A stretch of 64,000 bases of DNA from Salvator merianae (GCA_003586115.2 QVOM02000126.1:11017404-11081403); one strand, 5' to 3'. Counted from the first letter of the stretch, positions 1 through 11,443 are shown. Translations and numbers: made by a program. Notes: generated from the sequence alone by a model not told the origin.

Positions 1-944
1 AGGAAGGGATTCCCCATTTCCTGCCGTCCAATGACAGATTCTGTAGGTGGGCAGGAAGCACAGTAGTCCCTTCTGCCTCCATTATCCCCCCTTCCCTTGC
101 TGCCAGGAGAAAAGAAAACCATCCTCCATTTTACTTTGCTAAACTGTGGTCCTTACTCTTCTTTTATCCCCCATTGAACACTGCCAGGAAGACATTAAAG
201 GCTTCCTCCACTTCCATCTGCTGATTAAACCAAAAAACAGACTGCACCTGTTTGGGGCTGCAGTCCTCTTGCCCCAACAAAGAACCCACTCGGTACCAGT
301 GTTGCTGTTAGTGGCACACAGCTGCATAGTGGGATATCTCGGGAGGAGGTGAGGCGGAATCCATTTGCTGGCCATGAACTACACTATCACGATAATACAG
401 CCCCCCCCCATGTTTCCTCCCCCATGTTTCCCCCTCTTCACAGACCTCTCCCTGCTTTTGTGCTACTCTTAAATTGCGCAATTGCGCAAAAGTGCAATTG
501 CAATGGAGCAGAAATCACCACCTGCCCTTTAAGAAGCTTAATTGTGTGGTAGATGTGGTATTAAAGTTCTGCGTGTGTAGATACAGGCTGGAGGGGCAGA
601 AGGAGCAAATGGCGAATGACTAGTAATGCTGCCAAGTGAATCCATGTTCTGACATACAGAGGGCAGAGCTTGACTTGCCCACCCCTGTGAAGTCAAGATC
701 TGAATATTGGGACTGCAGCCAATCACTGACTGTGTAGGGAGGGGAATTTGGCGAGGGGTGGAGGCAGAAAAGGTACGGTTTCCCCGGGCCAAGCACAGGA
801 AACATCAGTGTGAGAACGAGCAAGTCCGAATTGAGTCCGGGTTAAAATGCAAACATGGGAAGGATCAGAAGACGAATTCAGTCCTTGTACTCTTCCGATA
901 CAGATTAAATTTACAATGTCGGACTGCACCCTTTACATGTTTTT

Positions 945-1018
945 ATAGTGATTTTATTGTGACCCGCCCTAAGACATTTGATTATAGGGTGGGATAGATA
1001 AATAATGAAATAATGAAA
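945..1018 (+). mobile_element. LINE 3' tail fragment (family unassigned)
   Basis: It contains the block GTGACCCGCCCTAAGAC, then GGGTGGGATAGATAAATAATG and a short A-rich tail. The same tail plan (GCCGCCCT... GGGCGGGGTATAAAT...) recurs at 12700, 39000 and, inverted, at 5028, 7598, 21370 and 44866. Confidence 0.55.
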
Positions 1019-1039
1019 TGACTACATTACTTTTGATAA

Positions 1040-1655
1040 TTTCATATATCTCATTCTTCAAATCCCCACTACTAACATATTTTCTTTCTTATGTAGAAAG
1101 TCAGTAAGGGGTTCCCAATTTTTTGAAAAAGAAACTAACGATTTTTCTCTAACCAAACATGTCAACTTCACCAACTTCTGTCAAGTCCCACAACTTAATT
1201 AGCCAGTCTTCTTCAGTAGGTAATGACAAATTCTTCCATTCTTGCACGTATAATATTCTTGCCGCAGTAAACATATTTTGCAGTATTGTTCTACAGTCTT
1301 TTTCTAGAATTTTATCCATCAGTCCCAACAAGAATAGTTCTGTTTCATTTGCATCTCTATTTGCATAAGAACATGGAGACATTTCCAGAAAGTCTTTGCT
1401 TTTTCACAAAACCACCAAGCATGATAAAAAGTTCCTTGCAGATTTCCACATTTCCAAAAAGTATTACAGGTGTCATATCCCACCTATACATCATTTTATA
1501 AAGGTTTTCTTTAAGATTATAGACTTAAGGCTTCTTTTCCTTTTCCTTTTAGTTTGTGCAGTCTTCTTTCTCTTTCTTTATGACTGTAATGTTTGTATTG
1601 TAACTTTTAATGTTTTCTGAAAAGCTAATAAAATTCTATAAAACAAGAGAAGAGA
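1040..1655 (-). mobile_element. L1-like LINE, C-terminal ORF2 fragment
   Basis: On the minus strand the region translates, with interruptions, to the C-terminal part of an L1-type ORF2. An open piece at 1149-1382 includes FTAARILYVQEWKNLSLPTE, matching the L1 pattern TAARILYAxxWK followed by PTxxxWxxKL. The piece before it (1382-1510) reads as YKMMYRWDMTP and so on, the conserved L1 segment before its Cys/His-rich zinc region. The copy is decayed and truncated at both ends, so it is a fossil. Confidence 0.7.
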
Positions 1656-1971
1656 GAGATTGCAACAGTCTGCAGGAAAAGAATGTGAGGACAAGCGGGG
1701 GGGGGGGCTTTGGAGCATTATGTTTGCCTCCCCCCACTCCCCGCAGTGATTTAGACTCCTCCCAGAGCTTGTTCCTTGGCCTTGCTTTTTGCCCTGCAGT
1801 AGAAGCCCTAGTTGCAAATGGGGGACACTTCCAGAGGTGGGTGATACCATTAATGGTACTTGGGGGTGTGTGAACTGGGAAGTTGTACCCTTATGTACAT
1901 TTGGGGAGGGGCAGAGCCTTTGAGTGGGAGTTTTCAGCTGCATCCAGACATCACGTACTTATTCTGCTGTA

Positions 1972-2049
1972 TTTAGATATTCCAGAATAAAGCACTCCCT
2001 GGGGTGCTTTATTCTAGAATATCCATGCTTTATTCTGGAATATCCAAAT
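1972..2049. repeat. Hairpin-forming inverted repeat
   Basis: Arms of about 22 bp built on GATATTCCAGAATAAAGC and its complement flank a 4-base loop. A third, partial arm follows at 2027-2049. It could be a very short palindromic MITE. I see no convincing target duplication. Confidence 0.5.
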
Positions 2050-2109
2050 ATAATGGAATAAGTAAAAGACACCCGAATGCAACCAGGGCTCCCAGCAGAT
2101 ATGAGCAGC

Positions 2110-2350
2110 ATGGTCATTTTGTTTGTTTGTTTGTTTATAAAGTTTATTACAAGTTTTTCAGCATACAATAAAAGAGAAAAAAAATAAGATAAAGACAGAA
2201 AATAGAAAGAAAAGACAAAGTACGTATAATGGCTTCCAATTTTCTCCTTAGTAATTATAAATAAATTTATAGTCATACTCTTCCATAAGTAATATAAGAG
2301 TTTCACTTCCTTTTAGAAGGCAAACATTAATCTTCAAACTCTTGTTAACC
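2110..2350. repeat. A/T-rich stretch with (TTTG)n
   Basis: A TTTG repeat (about 2118-2135) is followed by an A-rich, C-poor tract. This resembles the 3' untranslated end of a LINE on the minus strand, but no coding part is visible. Confidence 0.35.
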
Positions 2351-2434
2351 TCTAAAGCCTGAAGTTAGCAAATAACCTTCTTTCACATGCAGAAATTCAT
2401 TAACGGGTTAAGTTCTTCAAATACAACTTCAGTG

Positions 2435-2715
2435 AACTTAAGAGGACCTTTACTGGATCAGGCCACAGGCCTTCTAGTTGGAGCTTCCCATCTTCTACAA
2501 TGGCCCACCAATTGCTTCTGCGTATCTCAAGCAGAAGACAAGGGCAAAACCTTCACCTGGACTCGACTCCCTGCAAATGGCCTTTAGAGGCATCCTGCCT
2601 GTATCTCCAACCTGGAGGCAGGACCTAGGCATCCATTCTAGTAGCCATTGATACGCCTGACCTCCCTGAATTTGTACAATCCATTCTTAAAGCTATCACC
2701 TGTTCTTAAAACTAA
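2435..2715 (-). mobile_element. CR1-type LINE 3' end
   Basis: Minus-strand copy of the CR1-related 3' end seen at 20789, 34769, 47096 and 58195. It has the blocks ACTGGATCAGGCCACAGGCC, CCAACCTGGAGGCAGG and TCTAGTAGCCATTGATACG. It is 5' truncated and diverged. Confidence 0.7.
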
Positions 2716-3535
2716 ATTTATTCGGGAAACTTGGGGAGGAACTTCATAAAGGACTTCTTCGAAGTCCATGCATACTATTGATGCTTTTCTGGTTTATTCT
2801 AGTCTCTACACACTTCAAAAAATGTTGTCAAGTTTTCCTTTTCGCGTGTATTTCCCTAGGAGTTGCTCTCTTGCAGTTCACATAAGCCCAGGACCCACTC
2901 TTCATGTTTAAAAAGGTGCTCTTAGTGTGTCCATCTGGGGAGCCCTGGAAACACCTTCAGTTGCCTCACAAAGCATTTCTTTGGAGACTGCATCAAAATA
3001 ATTTGGAGTTGAATCTTATTCCAAAGGTGGCTCCAGAGGTGCTCAAATAGCATCTTGCCAGATGTTGCAGGATGAAGCCCTGTGCCCAAGGAGATTGCAT
3101 ATCTGTGACAGCTGGTCCATCCTGTGGAACGGTTGTAGGCCCCCCTTTGAGGACCCCTGGTCTAAGGCATCCATCAGGAATGTTTCCTGTGGGCAGGGTG
3201 TTCCTGCCCATAGCCTGTTTGCTCTCTAGAGCTCCAGAATTTGGGGTCTGAGTGAAAACCCTGGCACCTTGGCTGTTGTTGCAGAATGTTGAAAACTTGT
3301 AACTGGCCCATTTCCTCTTCTTGGAGACCTTTTCAGATCTCTTCTTCACCAATCCCTGTGCCCAGGAATCAGTACTCTTCAAGGTGCATGTGTGGACATC
3401 ACAGAAGGTTCCGTTTGATTAAAAGCTGCGTCAAAAGAGATCTTTTCTGCCTTGTCATACCAAGCCTAGGTTTTTCACCATGCTTTCCACCAATGTGCTT
3501 GGAACACAAGTTTGACCTGTGACTCCTAGTTATTA

Positions 3536-3568
3536 TCTTCTTCTTCTTCTTCTTCTTCCTCTTCCTCA
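3536..3568. repeat. (CTT)n microsatellite
   Basis: About nine CTT units with slight degeneration at the right end (CCT variants). Confidence 0.8.
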
Positions 3569-3684
3569 TTTTCTTTCTTTTTAACAATCTTGACACGTGG
3601 AAAAGAGGGCAGAGATGCTTTTGCACCTTAGCCTGCAAACTTCAGCAGGTGTTTCCTGTGTTAGAAGCTCCATCTACCAAAGTA

Positions 3685-4132
3685 TCTTTTTCCGTGCAGT
3701 TGTTAGTCAAAACTCTGGTTTTCCCAGTAGTCATGTATGGCTGTGAGCACTGAACCATAAGGAAGGCTGAGTGTAGGAGAATTGACACTTTTGAATTGTG
3801 GTGCTGGAGAAGATTTTTGAGAGTCCCTTGGACTGTAAGGAGGTCAAATCTCTCAGCACTAAAGCAAATCAACCCTGACTGGTCACTGGAACGACAAATC
3901 CTGAAGCAGAATCTCAGATACTTAGGCCACCTGGTGAGAAGACAGGACTCTCTGGAAAAGGCCTGGTGCTGGAAAGGATGGAAGGCAAACGGAGAAAGGA
4001 TGAGATGGATGGATAGTGTCAAGGAAGCCACCAGCATGAGCTTCAGCAAACTTTGGGAGACAGTGGAGGATAGAAGGGCCTGTCGTGCTCTGCTCCCTGG
4101 GGTCACGACTGAGCAACAACAGATGATGCTAT
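3685..4132 (+). mobile_element. BovB (RTE) LINE 3' end, copy 1
   Basis: The forward translation gives the BovB ORF2 C-terminus with interruptions: WCWRRFLRVPWTVRRSN, then YLGHLVRRQDSLEKAW, RMRWMDSVKEATSMS and an end resembling GVTTEQQ. The order and spacing fit the well-known RTE-BovB tail (LWCWRRLLRVPW, YFGHLMRR, RWLDGITDS). The copy is 5' truncated and its opening CESWT block has a stop, so it is inactive. Confidence 0.85.
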
Positions 4133-4480
4133 CACCTTGCTGACAAAGATCTGTATAGTCAAAGCTATAGTTACCCCAGTAGTAAGGTATAGTTGTGAGA
4201 GTTGGACCATAAGGAAGGTCGACTGTTCAGTGGAAGGACAAATCCTGAAGCTGAAGCTCCAGTACTTTGGCCCTATTAATGAGAAGACAGGATTCACTGG
4301 GAGAGACCATGGTGGTGGGAAGGACTGAAGGCAAAAGGAGAAGGGGGTGGTAGATAGGGTCAAGGAAGTAACGAACATGAGCTTGGGAAAACTGGGAGGC
4401 AGTAGAGGACAGCAGGACCTGACGTGCCGTGGTCCATGGGGTCACAATAGTCAGACACGACCTAATGACTGAGCAAGGAC
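4133..4480 (+). mobile_element. BovB (RTE) LINE 3' end, copy 2, internally deleted
   Basis: Immediately after copy 1 the same module restarts: CTGACAAAGATCTGTATAG, then a CESWTIRK-encoding block. It then jumps to LKLKLQYFGPINEKTG, omitting the roughly 30 codons around WCWRR that copy 1 keeps. It ends with GTCACAATAGTCAGACACGA, the BovB 3' terminal motif. Confidence 0.8.
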
Positions 4481-5027
4481 AATTAAAGATGTAGCCGCCC
4501 TGCCCTCTTCTCCAGCTGTTCAACTCTGGTCTACACTGACCTTATCCTATGGGTTGATTTCATCCCGGTCTGAATCCCAGCTGCTTTTGTCTTGAATTGA
4601 GGAACAGGAAATCCTGAGGGCAGTAAATGAGGAGGATTTCTGCATTGTTCATTCCTGGAGTTGGAAGGAGGCTAGATGGTGACCAACGATTAGCTTGGCC
4701 TATGTTTTCACAGTCCAAGGACTTAACTAGGATCCTTCAAGGCAGAAAGTGAGGCTCTATAAGTCACAGAGGCCAGATCCCTGCTCCATGCAGGGAGCTA
4801 AATCAGCATTCCCAGTAGAAGGCAGTTCAAGGTCCTAGGATGGGGTACTCAACTGTGCCCCTCCAGGTGACCCTGAACTACAACTCCCATAATTCCATGG
4901 TAGCCCCAGAGTCACAGCTGAGCACCCTGACAGAGGTCATAATTTTTCTCTTCCCCGTAGCTGCTTTGGCTGTAGATAATAGGAGTAGTTATCTGAAAGA
5001 GGAACACGTCTGATCCCTCAGAACAAC

Positions 5028-5320
5028 AGATTTATTTATTTATCTATTTGCATTGATTTGCATTTTTATCCCACTCTATATCCAAAGGTCTCAGGGCAGG
5101 TTATAACAATAAAAAACAGAATGTAAAAGGCACACAATAAAGCAGTAGTCTGAAAGTAGGGAGGGAAAGCTGTATCTTTAGCCCAAGGAAGGGCAAATAG
5201 GTGTATCTTCACTGCTCTCCTAAAGATGTAAAGTGGAGAAGTCTGACGCACCTCAGGGGGAAGAGTGTTTCACAGTCTGGGAGCCACCACTGAAAAGGCC
5301 CTTGCTTCCAGTGGGTACTC
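5028..5320 (-). mobile_element. LINE 3' tail (family unassigned)
   Basis: Reads on the minus strand. It has (ATTT)n at the left edge, then CCCACTCTATATCCAAAGGT, with CTCCTAAAGATGTAAAGTGG further inside. It is the same family as 7598, 21370 and 24480. Confidence 0.6.
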
Positions 5321-5347
5321 TGGCAATGCATCCAGCTGCTCTGCTCT

Positions 5348-5704
5348 TTGTTGTCAGCTTTGTTTGAACCCAGTGGCACAGCAGCAGATCTCCTTTTGAT
5401 CCAGTCCCAAGAGGCTTATATCAAAGGGAAATTTGTTGTCAAGCGGTGGGTTTCATATGGTGATGAAACTGCAAGGCAGCATTTGGGGGTTTACCCTGTG
5501 CCACCAGGCACCATGGCTTGGCTCAGATATAATTGGAAACCAAGGTTTTCCTGGTTTGTTTGCTCTGCTGACATCACGGAAGGATCAAAGTGCAGGGATT
5601 CAACCACATGCTCCATCCAGGCTCTGGCTAGCAACTGTACAATGTGCCAAAGGTACAAAGGTGCTTTTTTTTTTAAATACAGTATTGTAAAAGTAAACCT
5701 ATGA
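5348..5704 (+). other. Unassigned 118-codon open frame, probably not a gene
   Basis: It starts in LINE-tail sequence and has no domain, signal peptide or membrane segment that I recognise. It overlaps a second open frame. There is no sign of splicing. It is most likely a chance frame in intron 1. Confidence 0.15.
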
Positions 5705-6084
5705 AATCTTGTCTGGTAGCAACGCAGAATTTAGTGTGTGCTCTTCTTGAGATTTTATCTCTCTGCAATATTTGCCCAAAAGATATTGAAAGGAAGCTAA
5801 ATAAATATTAACTCACAGCTAGGTCTGTGACCCATCTGCCCATTTTTTTCAGCACTTCAACCTATAACATTCCGCAGGGAAAACCTGCAAGGCCTGGGTT
5901 TACTTAGAGATGTTGCTTCATTCTGCTGGAAAAAAAAAATAGGGAGAGTAAACAGCAAAGTCGATCTTTGGGACCAGGGCTTTGCCTCTTGGCTCGTGTT
6001 TTGGAGGAGCTTCCAAAGTTCTGATTCTCATTATGTTTGTAAAGTAAATAACCTTGGCTTGGAAACGATGTGTAGCTGGAACCT

Positions 6085-6544
6085 GTTAGTGAATGTGGGT
6101 CCGCTCACTGGCGAGGTCCGTCTGCACTGGGGAGCCACGACAACTTGCTAGAAGTTGCTGCAGGCTCCCCCCAACCCATCCAGCTTTCCACACACTTACC
6201 AGTCCAGAAGCTTACCAGGAGCATGTGGACCACTCATGGACAGCTGCTTCTACAACCTCTTCTGTGTGTGGCATGTCAAGTAGGCATGGTGGTGCAGCTA
6301 TAGCTGCAGCTGCAGCTGTGTAGTTGCTCATGGCATCTGGCTTCCCATGGCCATGTATGAGTGCACGCCAGATGTTGCCTTACACGTTTCCATTGCAATG
6401 CAGTCCGTCCTGGCTGGGCCATTCACAGTCATGTGCTGCCGAGTCGGTAGGGAGTTGTGTTAGCACGCAACATGCAAATGGCTACTGATGTGCTGGGTGT
6501 TACCCAGCCAAGTATGGCATTGTACTAGGCTGGTAAGTGCAAAC
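6085..6544. mobile_element. GGGCC-type TIR element, partial
   Basis: The right end is TAAGTGCAAACACAGCC followed by TTA, which resembles the GTGCGAACAGGCCC terminus of the family. The interior has GTCTGCACTGG and GC-rich self-complementary blocks like those at 34068. The left end is not clear. Confidence 0.45.
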
Positions 6545-6831
6545 ACAGCCTTAATAATCAACAAAAATGTCTTTAAATTTCTTATCAAAATTACAGTATA
6601 TTCTTTCCTTGACTCTTATACCAAACAATGTATAATCCATTAAGATCCATAAACAGTTGTCCCTCACAGAACATGGTGGCTTCGTTTCTGGAAACCATTT
6701 CATTAAGCAAATTGTGTTAAGCAAAACCGAGCCGTGGTTTTGCCCACTTCCCCTAACTGCTGGTTTTCATTTGCCAGCCATTGGCCCATCTGGTCCAGCA
6801 GTCTGGAAAAGGAAAATGGGAGGAGTCATTA

Positions 6832-7015
6832 GAACATAAGAAGCGCCCCGCTGGATCAGGGCCATGGCCCATCTTGTCCAGCAGTCTGATCTCAGAGTGG
6901 TCAACTAGCTGCACAAGGAAGCCCACCAGCAGGACAAGAGGTCCAGCTTGCCCTGTTTGAAGTCTCCCAGCTGCTTATCTTCAGAGGGATACTGGCTGTC
7001 TCCTACTACCAGGGG
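6832..7015 (-). mobile_element. CR1-type LINE 3' end, single-unit subfamily
   Basis: It begins (reading the + strand) AGAACATAAGAAGCGCCCC, then CTGGATCAGGGCCATGGCCC and CCAGCTGCTTATCTTC. It is one unit of the same 3' UTR that occurs three times in a row at 25800 and 50370. Confidence 0.7.
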
Positions 7016-7494
7016 CAATCTTGGGTAATGGACCTAAACTCAAATTTGTGGGTCTCCCCCACCCTTAGTATAACTGTGGATTCTTAGAGTAGGTGAGAAT
7101 CCAGGAAAGAGGAATAAACACGGGCAGTGGACCAGATGGTTCTCTGCTTGTTTTTAAAAGGAAAATGGGGAGAGTCATCGGTGGTGGATGATGGGCTTCC
7201 AGGTAGAGTGTTCACAGGTGAGGGGGTCAAGGAGGCAGAGCCAAAGGAGGTCAAGGAGGTGGAGCTCAAGGGACCAAGCAGGCAGAGCCAGATGCCATGT
7301 GAATACATTAACATAAATTTAATTTAATAAAAACAATCCCATGGGGCAGAAACATTTAATACACTATTCTGTTGTACTTCCTCCTCCTCCAGCATTTACT
7401 GTACACGTTGAGGTCACGAGCTTATTTTGCTAAAAAATATTTGGGATACACTACCAGTGTCCCATTATGACCTCCTCAAGCTCGGAGTTGCAGA

Positions 7495-7592
7495 AGAAGG
7501 ATGAGGAAAAGGATCAGAATTGCTAAAGTAGTAGTCTTGCCTGTTGTGAGATACGACTGTGAAAGCTGGGCACTGAGAAAGAAAGGAAATAA
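7495..7592 (+). mobile_element. BovB/RTE fragment
   Basis: A short block encodes VVVLPVVRYDCESWALRKK, matching the BovB motif VxPVVxYxCESWxxRK. It is joined at 7598 to an inverted LINE tail. Confidence 0.6.
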
Positions 7593-7597
7593 CTTGG

Positions 7598-7985
7598 GGC
7601 TCCATTTATTTAGTTATATTTCTATCCCACCCTATACCGGAAGGTCTCAGGATGGGTCACAATGAAACCATAATAAAAGCAGATAAAAAAGAATGACTAA
7701 AACAGTAACAGAGCCTGCGTAGGGAGAGGATGCTGTTCCCTCAGCCAAAGGCCAGGGTAAAACAGTTGTCTGAACAGATTCAATGGAGGTGGGGGCTATG
7801 ACCGAGAAGGCCCTTCCATGCATCTCCATTCCCTTAACTACTGAGGTGGGTGGGACCGTTAAGAGGGCCTCAGTGGCAGTTTGTAGGGCATGGGCAAGAC
7901 TATATGGGAGGAGGTATTCCTATAGATATTTGGGGCCTAAGCTGTGTAGAGCATTACAAGGTAATATTTAAACAGAGATGCTAAT
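7598..7985 (-). mobile_element. LINE 3' tail (family unassigned)
   Basis: Minus-strand copy: TTTCTATCCCACCCTATACC, then AAGGTCTCAGGATGGG and a GAGAAGGCCCTTCCATGC block. It is the longest copy of this family in intron 1. Confidence 0.6.
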
Positions 7986-8554
7986 ACTACATTATAATGC
8001 CATTATATATATTATATAATGCTACAGCATCAGGAAAACTACGTCCAACTATGGTCACTACAGTTTAAATAACATTTAGCAGAGTTGGAGAAGGTTCAGA
8101 TAATAAATCATAGAAAGTTGTTTTGAAAGTGGAACAGGGCTCTTTTTACTTTGGTAATATGCATGCTGGAGTACTGATCTTTTTCTTGTCATGTTGACTG
8201 TAAATATGTGTTTCCTTTGCTGATAAACGTGGACTTTAGTAATATGCTCTGGGTCATTTTGAGCAGAATGCGTTGAAAATCCACAATGTTACAAAATGAA
8301 TAAAAATGGGAAATGACAATTGTTTGATGTAGATAATGAATAAACCTAGTCTATGGCTTCTGGTTTGTTTGCCTGTTTTTAATTTCCAGCCTTTTCTCAA
8401 TTATTGTACAAGGAGGAAATCTCTCCTGTCTGTGCTGGAGTAGATAGCATTAGACACAGGACTGATACATTTGAATGTGAAGAGACTTTGCACATTTTAA
8501 AGTCAAAAAGCATATATGAAGTATATAATAACACAGTGTCTATTGATCTTTGCA

Positions 8555-8607
8555 TATATATCTGAAAAGCAAAGATATATATATCTTTGCATATATATAT
8601 ATATATA
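8555..8607. repeat. (AT)n microsatellite
   Basis: Alternating A/T runs separated by ATCTTTGCAT, which is repeated twice. It is capable of hairpin formation. Confidence 0.7.
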
Positions 8608-8681
8608 CAGTAGATGCTTAGTGTGGAGGATGGGGCAAAGTTACTTCAAAACCATAAAAGCATCAAACTGAAAGTCACATA

Positions 8682-9381
8682 GGGCCTGTTCGCACTTACG
8701 ACAATAGAAAATTCTAATGAGCAGGGGTCGGGCCGGCCAGGATCGGTTATGTTGAGGAGTGTTCACACCTGTCAGTGCTGGAACGCTTCACAAGCCAACC
8801 AGCTGAGGAAGCAGTGCAAATGGAAGTGCACTAGTTAGGTAGCTGTGTCCGGACCCAGAGGGCTGTGTCCAGATGTGTGTCTGGAACGGCTGCTAGGGTC
8901 TGGACTCCAAAGTCCAAACCTGGGTTTGAACTGTCTGATGGTTCCTGCATTGCCACGCAGTCCCTCCCCCGTCACCATTCCAAACCAGGAAGTAGTGCGA
9001 ACGCACCACTCCCGATCCTCACCTGATTGCACTAGTCAGCTTGGAGACTACAAGGCCCTTTCTGTACTTGGACTTGTTCCAGACTATATCTCAGAATAGG
9101 GACCTGACATCTGCACGCTAGTGCAGACTATGGTAGGGCCTGGGCAAGACCTTTCATAGTTTGCACTAGAATGTGCATAGCAGGTCCTTATTCTGGGATA
9201 TCATCCACAATAATGCCAAGTGCAGAAAGGGTCCAATTTTCTTAACCACAGCTAGTGACCTTCAGGTGAGCACCAGGAGGGCTTTAGTGAGTTTCCAGCC
9301 AACTGGGGCTGTTTGCAGGTGCGAATGCTCCATTCCAGTGAGTGACCTGGAACGTTCCACTTGCTAAGTGTGAACAGGTTC
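8682..9381. mobile_element. GGGCC-type TIR element with a second element inside it
   Basis: Left end GGGCCTGTTCGCACTTA, right end TAAGTGTGAACAGGTTC. Flanks are ATA (8679-8681) and ATG (9382-9384), an imperfect 3-bp duplication. Removing the nested 9054-9233 element leaves about 520 bp. Related copies are at 13244-13735 and 59752-60072. No coding capacity, so it is non-autonomous. Confidence 0.8.
9054..9233. mobile_element. 180-bp TIR element inserted into the 8682 element
   Basis: Ends are GGCCCTTTCTGTACTT and AAGTGCAGAAAGGGTC. It is flanked by CAA at 9051-9053 and 9234-9236. The related copy near 59930 has the uninterrupted sequence GACTACAATTTTC, the empty site, which confirms insertion and a 3-bp duplication. 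The interior is two inverted halves around TCTGGGATAT. Full-length relative at 42846-43026. Confidence 0.85.
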
Positions 9382-9511
9382 ATGGTTCTCATCTTTCCTT
9401 GTTTTAGGCTTGCTCTTAGTAGGAGCAGTCCAACAAAATATGGAGCACAGGTATGATAGAACTCAAGGAAAAGTGTAGAACCCTCCACTTGCGATAACAT
9501 TTTTGTGATCC

Positions 9512-10165
9512 TTGGATGTGCGTGACGTTTACAGGCAAATCATCTCTCCTGTTTTGGCTAACAGGAAATTTCCTTTGCTCTCATTTTTACAACGAAGCAA
9601 AAGTCTCTTCCCTTTGCTCCACTGTACAATCCAAGAAAAGAGGAGTGAAACTAGGAAAACCCCTTTTAGAAAGAAAAACACAAATCTCATTCCCTGGCCT
9701 CAAATCACAAGTGAGGAGGCCCAATTTCCTCCGCTCTCCTTCAAAGCAGCACAAGCAGGGAGAGCAGAAAACACTTGTTTTTCTGTGCTGGGCAGAACCA
9801 AGTCCTTTTATCCTCTCCCCACTTGTGTCGCCTCAGTGGAGAACAGACATCCGGTGGAGAAAACACGTCCAGATCTTGGAAGGCAGCAGCAAACACATGC
9901 CTCACGGAAGAAAATGTACCTTTTTTCAGACCTCATTCCCCCAGTGCCAGCAGAGTCAAAATGCTTGCCTGAGCCTCAAGAAAATGGCAGCTTCAGGCTT
10001 GTTCAGGGATTAGAAGAAGGAGGAGCTAGGGTCACATATACTAAACTCAGGCAGATGATTGGCTACAGTTTACTACAAATTGCGAACCAAGGGAGGGTTA
10101 ATTTTGGGTATTTTAAACGAATCATAGCCAACCACCTGCTGGAAGAAATTCCTGATTGTCTATAG
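9512..10165 (+). other. Unassigned 217-codon open frame in stop-poor DNA
   Basis: This is the longest open frame in the window. It has no recognisable domain: it is rich in Lys, Arg, Ser and Pro, with no clear hydrophobic segment. All three + frames are open together from 9775 to 9972. This points to stop-poor composition rather than to selection on one frame. It lies in an intron, on the sense strand of GCH1, with no obvious splice or promoter signals. I list it so that it can be tested and do not call it a gene. Confidence 0.15.
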
Positions 10166-10524
10166 TCAAATGTATGCTGCTGCATACATTTAATAATGCC
10201 TTCCTGGGGGAATGGAAGCCTTGGTTGACCAATGAATACTGTAATCCTAGTGAGGTGCCACCCCTGACTACTGTGGTGGGATATTGAGGAAACTGCATTT
10301 ATTCTTTAAGTCAAATCACAAACAGTGGTTCAGACATGCTGAATGAATAAAAAAAGAAGTCCAAAGTTGTGATTTTATGTGATAGTGTAAACCTGTGTGT
10401 ATTTAAACTTTGGCTTACCAAGTTTGGTAATATAATAGACAGTGTTGATCTTCGTCACCTACCTGGAAGAAGGTAATAATAACTTACTTCTGTCTTTGCC
10501 AAGAAAACTGCACGGAGATGCCCA

Positions 10525-10602
10525 CGTAGTAGCAGTAGCACAGTAGTAGAGACACTGCCCGGAAAGCAGCATATTGCAGGTTTGAGCCCTGCTTGGGATA
10601 GA
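10525..10602 (+). mobile_element. tRNA-derived SINE head, solitary
   Basis: It has an A-box-like TAGCACAGTAGTAGAG and a B-box-like GGTTTGAGCCCTGC at tRNA spacing. It is the same head type as the arrays at 15415 and 29395, more diverged. Confidence 0.6.
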
Positions 10603-11000
10603 ATTAACTGGTTTTTAGCTGCTTTAGACCAAAAGAAATATTTAATATTATATTTTCCTTCAATACTTTCTGATAACCACCCAGTGATCCAGTGTTGTTA
10701 GAGATTTGGAGGTTCCGTAGCCCGAACTCTGCAAGTCGGCAGCAGCCAAGGGATTCTTCTGCACGGGCATGAGTTCATGTTCTGCATCTACAACATAGGA
10801 CCAAAATAGAAGTTTGGCAATATGGCAAAACATTGTTGAATTGCCTACAAAGTCTATTACTTGCTCAGTTGCCTTGAAAACTGCAGGATGTAGACAATGT
10901 CCTGGCATGATGACAGCGTTGTATAGACCTTACTCACAATTTCCCCAAAGCTTGGGGAAACCACATAAGTATAGACAGGTCCAACGTGGCTGGTTTCTGA

Positions 11001-11443
11001 GGGCCTTTTCACACTTTCCACCTTAGAATGGGATAATTATGTAGAACAGACCTCACAGCTTGGCAACCATATGCACTGCAAGGCCCGGAACATCCCAGCA
11101 ATGGGCTTCCAGCATTCGTAGTGCGAATGCTGATAACCCATGCCATGGCAACATCCGGGGAAACTTCCAGCCACAGCCATGGCAGCTGGGAACACAGTGC
11201 AACTGTGTAGCTACAGCCGTGCCATGCCACGCAGCATTCACACCTGGAAAAGGGTGTGAATGCTGTGTATCAGGAGTGGCTACTTGTTCCCAATACAGCT
11301 GTGGGGCACAATTTGTGCTCCAGAACTAGTAGCAATCAGGAGCAGCTGTAGCCTGCTCCTGATCATGAGGACCTCTGTGCAGTGTAGACACACTTCACTA
11401 GTGAATGTGCAGACGCTCACTAGTGTAAAGTGCAAAAAGGCCC
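11001..11443. mobile_element. GGGCC-type TIR element, 443 bp
   Basis: Ends are GGGCCTTTTCACACTTTCC and AAGTGCAAAAAGGCCC. There is a perfect 3-bp duplication, TGA, at 10998-11000 and 11444-11446. The interior resembles 43320-43754: GTAGTGCGAATGCTGATAAC and GGAGCAGCTGTAGCCTGC. Confidence 0.85.

Noticed and set aside
3796..4143. 115-codon frame that looks conserved
   Set aside because: It is the BovB ORF2 C-terminus.
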